From Bacillus sp. AFS098217 (lineage in GTDB: Bacteria > Bacillota > Bacilli > Bacillales > Bacillaceae_G): 45,689 nt of DNA. The translations under genes were made by a program, and so were the position numbers. Location of the stretch: positions 34,982-80,670 of the forward strand of contig NZ_NVPR01000024.1 of NCBI RefSeq assembly GCF_002551815.1, given 5' to 3'. Positions 41,776 through 45,689 of the stretch are shown piece by piece (positions within the stretch are counted from its first letter, which is position 1; each line of letters starts with the position of its first letter). The notes under the pieces are model-generated. The model saw only the letters and a list, made by a program, of their open reading frames with translations. It was not told the origin of the DNA and made no database searches.

Positions 41776-42109
41776 AATCGTTAATTCCAAATTGGGGATG
41801 CATAAATGTGTCTTCTGCTTGTTCTGTTTTATTTTTTAGCAATTCTTGATTTTCTTCTGCAATCCATCCGATATCATTTGTTGGATGAATCCATTCTTTT
41901 CCAGCCATAATGGCAGGATCAATATCATCACTCCAATTGTTAAGTGGACTGTTTGGGGAATTATATTTACTGTCCCCAATTACAACATTATATGGATTAA
42001 TAAAAGGCTGCTGCATTTGTTTTCCTGTTCCTTTAAAGGACGGGAAATTCATTTGATGTGGCAGTGTTTCATCTAAAATAGGTGAATGAATCTTTTGTTT
42101 TTTCTTCAA
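41774..42109 (-). CDS. DUF3905-like small protein
   Basis: A cytoplasmic protein of unknown function with no signal or membrane segment. The central sequence LPHQMNFPSFKGTGKQMQQP and SPLNNWSDDIDPAIMAGKEW looks like the DUF3905 family of endospore formers, from memory. I chose TTG 42109 (111 aa), nine bases after AAGGA. The frame stays open to GTG 42202 (142 aa), but that codon lies right on its only candidate ribosome-binding site. A sporulation link is suggested only by the family's distribution. It is divergent from a small basic protein gene. Confidence 0.65.
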   Translation of the reverse strand: MKKKQKIHSPILDETLPHQMNFPSFKGTGKQMQQPFINPYNVVIGDSKYNSPNSPLNNWSDDIDPAIMAGKEWIHPTNDIGWIAEENQELLKNKTEQAEDTFMHPQFGIND

Positions 42110-42282
42110 TGTAATCGTTCCTTCTTCCGTATAATGAGAAATGTAAATAGTTGGTTCGCATGTAGTATTCCCATCTGGACTTTGTTCTGTACTTGTTAAC
42201 ACTTCCCAGCAATAATTTTTGAATGTTTTCTTAAACTATGATAGAAAGTCAGATGTTATTACAGTTAGGGAAGGTGAATAAG

Positions 42283-42435
42283 ATGGTAAAGCGAAAAGTA
42301 AAACAGCGCGCGGCAATCAATCATAATAAAACTCCAAAGGAAAGTCTACCGGATGCAGAATTTGCACTAGAGTATGAAAATGAAAACCCAGCGAAATATG
42401 CAAATCGTAATTCGAAAAAAGGTAAGAAAAAATGA
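42283..42435 (+). CDS. Small basic protein (50 aa)
   Basis: Not recognised with confidence. It is a 50-aa Lys/Arg-rich protein (KRKVKQRAAINHN at the start and RNSKKGKKK at the end) with a central acidic KESLPDAEFALEYENENPA. It starts with ATG 42283 after GGGAAGGTGA; an open frame begins 45 bp earlier without a ribosome-binding site. A good terminator follows. Its size and charge recall minor spore proteins, but no family motif is seen. Confidence 0.7.
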   Translation: MVKRKVKQRAAINHNKTPKESLPDAEFALEYENENPAKYANRNSKKGKKK

Positions 42436-42461
42436 GGCGTTTTTACAAACGTCTCATTTTT
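42428..42461 (+). terminator. Terminator after the 50-aa gene
   Basis: AAAAATGAGGCGTTT and AAACGTCTCATTTTT form a 15-bp stem (one G-T) with a 4-nt loop. Confidence 0.92.
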
Positions 42462-42706
42462 GGGAGTCTCAAGTGTTGAATTGAAAAAAGTAAAATAATT
42501 AGAAGTAATTGTAAAAAAACAACATTCGCTGGACGATGAGTTAAATATGAGAATTATACTTTAGAGTTTTCCTTTATTATATGCATAGGAATACAAAACG
42601 AATAGAAAAAGATTTGTATTTATACAAAAAATGGACACATTTTCCTAACTTGTTCATATAATTTACCAATAGAAAAAAAGTTGACCTGAGGAAAGAGGGG
42701 GAGGAA

Positions 42707-42826
42707 GTGTCGGAACGTATATATAATAAACTCATATTGTACGCGAGCATACTACAAAAACTTCGAGTTATTAATGAACAAGAAAAAAGTGAGATACTTC
42801 AAATGATGAACAAAAAAGCCCTATGA
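42707..42826 (+). CDS. Short ORF (39 aa) with strong ribosome-binding site and terminator
   Basis: A GTG-started ORF, too short for most gene callers, preceded by GAGGGGGAGG and followed directly by an intrinsic terminator. The product is MSERIYNKLILYASIL and then QKLRVINEQEKSEILQMMNK, an amphipathic, probably helical peptide ending KKAL. It has no SQELD motif of Spo0E-type phosphatases, although its size and helical character recall that group. Function is unknown. The 270 bp before it hold an AT-rich promoter region. Confidence 0.6.
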   Translation: MSERIYNKLILYASILQKLRVINEQEKSEILQMMNKKAL

Positions 42827-42841
42827 AAAAAGGCTTTTTTG
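42812..42841 (+). terminator. Terminator of the 39-aa ORF
   Basis: AAAAAAGCC and GGCTTTTTT flank a short loop that holds the stop codon. Confidence 0.8.
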
Positions 42842-42881
42842 TTTATCCAGCTATTTCACATTGTAGTGAAAGTAAAAGCAG

Positions 42882-43084
42882 CTAGGTGGGAGAGAAACTG
42901 TACATAAAGTTCGATTGGTGAGGGTTCATAATTAGTAGGCTGTGAAGGGTCTTACTAATTAAAGCGTTACTTTATCCCGCTATTTGCGGGCTGGAATACT
43001 CCCACCTTAAAATTCGGTAAAAGAAAAGAAGTTAGGCAGAAGATAAAAAGCCCGTAAAACCCACTGATTAAAGTTTCACTTTAT
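42882..43084 (+). repeat. bcr1-like repeat pair
   Basis: Two similar ends are seen in the same direction: TACTAATTAAAGCGTTACTTTAT at 42953-42975 (written in parts: TACTAATTAAAG then CGTTACTTTAT) and ACTGATTAAAG then TTTCACTTTAT ending at 43084. TTTAT at 42971-42975 and 43080-43084 bracket 114 bp with CCCGCTATTTGCGGGCTGG, typical of the B. cereus bcr1 element, which is flanked by TTTAT. AGGTGGGAG (42882-42890) and CTCCCACCT (43009-43017) are inverted. It has no ORF. Together with the 39-aa ORF it explains the 42436-43200 gap. Confidence 0.65.
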
Positions 43085-43123
43085 GTCATATTTTCCTGTT
43101 TTTTAGGAGATGGAGAAATCATA

Positions 43124-43152
43124 TTGACAAAAAGACATTCTCATGTGATAAT
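43124..43152 (+). promoter_or_regulatory. Sigma-A promoter before the class II aldolase-like gene
   Basis: TTGACA (43124-43129) and GATAAT (43147-43152) are 17 bp apart, about 90 bp before the start at 43243 and just downstream of the bcr1-like repeat. Confidence 0.75.
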
Positions 43153-43242
43153 TCAATTAAATTTTTAGAATAATCAAAAAATAAACTCTTTTACATAGAA
43201 ATGATTCGTTTATTATATCGATATTATTACGGGGGTGACGAA

Positions 43243-43872
43243 ATGTTATTTTTTCTAAAGAAGTGGAAAGAATTAAGAGATATAAAAATGGAATTGGCAC
43301 TTCGTGATTGGTTTTATGGTACAAAAATTAGTTTATCTATGTGTACATCGAAAGAACCATTAACGTTTTTAGTAAATATAGAGGGAAGGGACAAAGGGTT
43401 ATTTGCTGAAGAAGATTTTATTGTAGTAAATAGCATGTGCGAGCCTGTATTTGCAAATGATGAAAAGCCGGCTATTGAATCGTTTATGCATGCAGATATT
43501 TACAAAAAAAGTAGTGCAGACTGCATTTTACAAGTTCAGACAGTAGATAGTCACTTACTGTTAGAGTTATATGGAGAAGAAGGAGAAGTTACGTTTGAAA
43601 AGAGTAGTGTAGGGCGTGTTTTTGGAAAAGAAGGCATAGAAGGGATTACAATCCCAATTGTAGAAAATGAACAGAAGTTTGCCGATTTATTAGAGAGTAA
43701 CGTTCCAAATTTTACTGAAGGTGGGGGCGCAGTGCTTGTTTATAATCATGGAATGATTGTCTGGGGGAAAACACCGGAGGAGACGAAAAAATGGTTAGAA
43801 GGTCTAGAGTATTTAATGAATTATCATGTGAAATTATTGATGATTAAAGGAGCAAAGAGTTCGGTTATGTAA
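43243..43872 (+). CDS. Class II aldolase/adducin-like protein with degenerate metal site
   Basis: A 209-aa protein with the class II aldolase/adducin fold pattern: MELALRDWFYGTKISLSMC (substrate loop), a VVNSMCEPVF region, ESFMHADIYK, and the C-terminal VYNHGMIVWGKTPEETKKW. In active members the segment after the HADIY block carries H-x-H for the metal; here it reads LQVQTVDSHLLL, so at least one of the two His is lost. It keeps the HG motif. It may have another role or be an inactive relative. I start at ATG 43243 after GGGGGTGA, not at the earlier frame start 43201. Confidence 0.75.
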   Translation: MLFFLKKWKELRDIKMELALRDWFYGTKISLSMCTSKEPLTFLVNIEGRDKGLFAEEDFIVVNSMCEPVFANDEKPAIESFMHADIYKKSSADCILQVQTVDSHLLLELYGEEGEVTFEKSSVGRVFGKEGIEGITIPIVENEQKFADLLESNVPNFTEGGGAVLVYNHGMIVWGKTPEETKKWLEGLEYLMNYHVKLLMIKGAKSSVM

Positions 43873-43991
43873 AAAATATACACTATTTATGAATCACTAA
43901 ATGAAAGCGTTTTAATAATAATTTCACTCATAAAATATGGGTCTCCTTATTATATATAGATTACATGTCGTCATGTGGGGAGGAACGTATT

Positions 43992-44615
43992 TTGCGAGTT
44001 AAATATCATTTTCTGCCGAAACAACAGGTGATTTTTTGTAAAAGTGATGATTCGGGGGAACAGGCGTTAAAGCTCATGAATGAAAAGGGATATAGAGCAA
44101 TTCCTGTATTAGCAGAAGATGAAAAGCAATTTAAAGGGATTATTTATAAAGTGGATATTTTAGAACAGAAATGTAATGGTGGATTAGAAGATATACGTGT
44201 GAAAGATATATGGGAAGATCAATCTGCATTTATTTTTGAAAAAGATTCTTTTTTTCGAGCTTTTTATGTAATTAGATGTCTTCCGTTTCTAGCTGTTTTG
44301 AATGAATACAATGAATTTGTTGGTATTTTAACGCATTCTAACATATTTGATGTTATTGAAGATTCATTTGGCATGCGAACCGGAGGATATATATTAACTA
44401 TTGCAACACAAGATTGTAAGGGAACGATTAAAGAACTTGGTACACTTTTAAAATCGTATCATATTGGTGGATTATTAACATTAGATAATGGTGATCAATA
44501 TATTCGTCGTGTTATTGTAAATATAACAGATGACCTAAATGAAAAAGCATTAAAGCAATTAACTGCAAAAATAGAGAGAAAAGGATTTCGGGTGAGTCAT
44601 GTAGACTATATTTAG
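43992..44615 (+). CDS. CBS-pair protein with C-terminal ACT-like domain (CbpA-like)
   Basis: A 207-aa cytoplasmic protein from TTG 43992 (seven bases after GGGGAGGA). Two CBS motifs form a Bateman domain (about 10-120: ALKLMNEKGYRAIPVL, then FRAFYVIRCLPFLAVLNEYNEFVGILTHSNIFDVIED). An ACT-like domain follows (about 125-207, TIATQDCKGTIKELGTLLKSYHIGGLL). CBS domains bind adenosine nucleotides. I recall c-di-AMP-binding proteins of this layout named CbpA in Firmicutes, so that is the best guess. In the same region are two KtrB genes, and c-di-AMP controls K+ uptake; the connection is inferred. A cre-like motif (43902-43915, one mismatch) lies upstream. Confidence 0.78.
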   Translation: MRVKYHFLPKQQVIFCKSDDSGEQALKLMNEKGYRAIPVLAEDEKQFKGIIYKVDILEQKCNGGLEDIRVKDIWEDQSAFIFEKDSFFRAFYVIRCLPFLAVLNEYNEFVGILTHSNIFDVIEDSFGMRTGGYILTIATQDCKGTIKELGTLLKSYHIGGLLTLDNGDQYIRRVIVNITDDLNEKALKQLTAKIERKGFRVSHVDYI

Positions 44616-44652
44616 AAAATAGAGAGCAGCCATGTGGCTGCTCTCTATTTTT
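44616..44652. terminator. Bidirectional terminator between the CBS and deacetylase genes
   Basis: AAAATAGAGAGCAGCC and GGCTGCTCTCTATTTT form a very long stem with a tiny loop, serving the two convergent genes. Confidence 0.93.
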
Positions 44653-45418
44653 GTTTAGAGACGGGAGGTGGTGACAGGGCAAGATCAGATAGAAAAATAA
44701 AGTCGGCATGTTCACGTACTCTCGGGATAGACGATTCAATGACGCGAGAAGTGATTTCTCCAGGAGGACCAACATGACCAATAGCTACTACAACGGGCTT
44801 TTCTTTAATTTTTTGTAGAAGTAACTGTGCCTGTTTTGTAATGTGGGATGATGTATAAACGTCATCAAAGAATAATTGGTTTTCTACAATAGGAACACCT
44901 AATTCTTTTCCGATTTTTGGTACTACGCTTTTTGGATTTGTTTTACTATCTAAATAAAATAGACCATGCTTTTTACATACAGACAGTATGATTCGCATAA
45001 TTCTTTCGTCGGCTGTTACTTTCGATCCCATGTGATTGTTCATACCAATTGCATGCGGTACTTCCTGAATGGCCTGTTCAATTCGATTTTTAATTTCATC
45101 ATCACTTAAATCAGTTGTAATTGCCTTCGGACCGAGCCATTCCTTTTTTCCCTTAATTGGTTCCATAGGCATGTGAATAATAACTTCATGGCCTTTTTTG
45201 TGTGCAGCTATTGCGTCTTGTTTAGTAGATGGCAGGAACGGCATAACAGCAATTGTAAGTGGTATAGGAAGGGATAACATTTTTTCAGTTCCCTTCATAT
45301 TGTTTCCGAAATCATCAATTATAATGGCAACTTTATTTGTATGAGCGCTTGCTTGAACAGGGGAAATGAGAATAGGTACTAAAATAAATAGTAGGAATGT
45401 AATGATCGGTTTACGCAT
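44645..45418 (-). CDS. Divergent polysaccharide deacetylase family protein (YibQ-like)
   Basis: A 257-aa exported protein. The signal peptide (about 1-24, MRKPIITFLLFILVPILISPVQASA in parts) is followed by the divergent polysaccharide deacetylase (DUF610) domain: VAIIIDDFGNNMKG, LTIAVMPFLP, HEVIIHMPMEP, GMNNHMGSKVTAD, FYLDSKTNP, and VVAIGHVGPPG. The Asp pair and His residues are those of the NodB-like fold in a changed form; activity on glycans is not shown. I start at ATG 45418, nine bases after AAAGGA. Confidence 0.88.
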   Translation of the reverse strand: MRKPIITFLLFILVPILISPVQASAHTNKVAIIIDDFGNNMKGTEKMLSLPIPLTIAVMPFLPSTKQDAIAAHKKGHEVIIHMPMEPIKGKKEWLGPKAITTDLSDDEIKNRIEQAIQEVPHAIGMNNHMGSKVTADERIMRIILSVCKKHGLFYLDSKTNPKSVVPKIGKELGVPIVENQLFFDDVYTSSHITKQAQLLLQKIKEKPVVVAIGHVGPPGEITSRVIESSIPRVREHADFIFLSDLALSPPPVSKQK

Positions 45419-45494
45419 ATAATATGTTCCTTTCTGATTCACAAGATGAATGATATAGTTGTATCTTTTCTAATTTAACCAGGGGAGAACGAAC

Positions 45495-45689
45495 TATATA
45501 TATCAATTAAAAAAAACGACATAAACCCCCTCTTTTTAGATGGGAGAGAGCATCTATTCATGCATAGAAACGGTCAGGGCCTTTTTCTGCCACATGCGAA
45601 GTAAAAACAGAAAGAGCAAACGAGTGTAGGTTTTTTTTTATTCTGCATAGCAGGGATTTAGATGTCGAAAAATTAAAATGGATTTATAT
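45495..45689 (+). repeat. Dispersed ~200-bp intergenic repeat, copy 4 (cut by window end)
   Basis: Very close to the copy at 5939-6141 over its whole visible length. The small stem next to GGGAGAGAG reads AGATG (45538-45542) with CATCT (45551-45555), where copy 2 has AGGTG with CACCT: the paired bases changed together. The last visible bases are the AAAATGGATTTATAT end block. Confidence 0.85.

Noticed and set aside
1-45689. CRISPR arrays, tRNA/rRNA genes, transposases, phage genes, restriction or toxin-antitoxin systems
   Set aside because: None was seen on reading both strands; the only repeats are the intergenic family, the bcr1-like pair and short in-gene repeats.

Overview
The window looks like chromosome of a Bacillus cereus-group bacterium. 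It is AT-rich, uses strong GGAGG-type ribosome-binding sites and frequent TTG/GTG starts, and carries several group hallmarks: the sipW/calY/sinR/sinI/inhA biofilm block, potABCD, the class IV PHA cluster phaJ-phaP-phaQ / phaR-phaB-phaC, an alpha/beta-type SASP gene and bcr-type intergenic repeats. No tRNA, rRNA, CRISPR, prophage or transposase gene was seen. tasA, which I recall lying next to sipW in B. cereus, is absent, so a divergent group member (B. cytotoxicus is one candidate, low confidence) is possible.

Layout. 1-5.8 kb: biofilm and protease block with sipW, a DUF4047-type coiled-coil gene, calY, then on the minus strand sinR and a short TTG-started sinI missed by ORF length cut-offs, then the metalloprotease inhA. 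SinR-box-like GTTCTTT/AAAGAAC motifs precede the DUF4047 gene and calY, and a Spo0A-like box precedes sinI. 6.1-15.1 kb: aldehyde dehydrogenase, the polyamine importer potABCD, a PAP2 phosphatase, an MMPL/RND transporter and an unknown protein. 15.2-17.6 kb: RluD-family pseudouridine synthase, DUF1648 membrane protein, CAP-domain secreted protein. 18.0-22.3 kb: glycolate oxidase glcD-glcF with a CdaR-type regulator. 22.4-25.5 kb: a YVTN-propeller lipoprotein, response regulator and histidine kinase in one overlapping operon. 25.8-29.5 kb: lutR (apparently a CTG start) and lutABC for L-lactate use, with a LutR box and a possible cre site. 29.6-31.6 kb: prepilin peptidase with a small receiver-like protein, then a formate/nitrite-family channel gene with cre and Fnr-like sites upstream. 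31.8-34.6 kb: TerC-family protein under a yybP-ykoY (Mn2+) riboswitch, KtrB-type K+ transporter, SASP. 34.7-39.1 kb: PHA granule and synthesis genes. 39.2-45.4 kb: a FAD oxidoreductase with an altered dinucleotide-binding motif, a second KtrB, spore-type small proteins, a 39-codon ORF, a bcr1-like repeat pair, a degenerate class II aldolase, a CBS/ACT protein and a divergent polysaccharide deacetylase.

Several systems relate to the growth-to-biofilm/sporulation transition (SinI/SinR, CalY, lut, PHA, SASP) and to overflow carbon use (lactate, glycolate, formate-family transport, PHB). The main unexplained structure is a roughly 200-bp intergenic repeat with four copies in the window. Two of these sit exactly at the window ends, so the window may be a contig broken at repeats. 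The two best-preserved copies show a compensatory base change in a small hairpin, which suggests the repeat acts as RNA.
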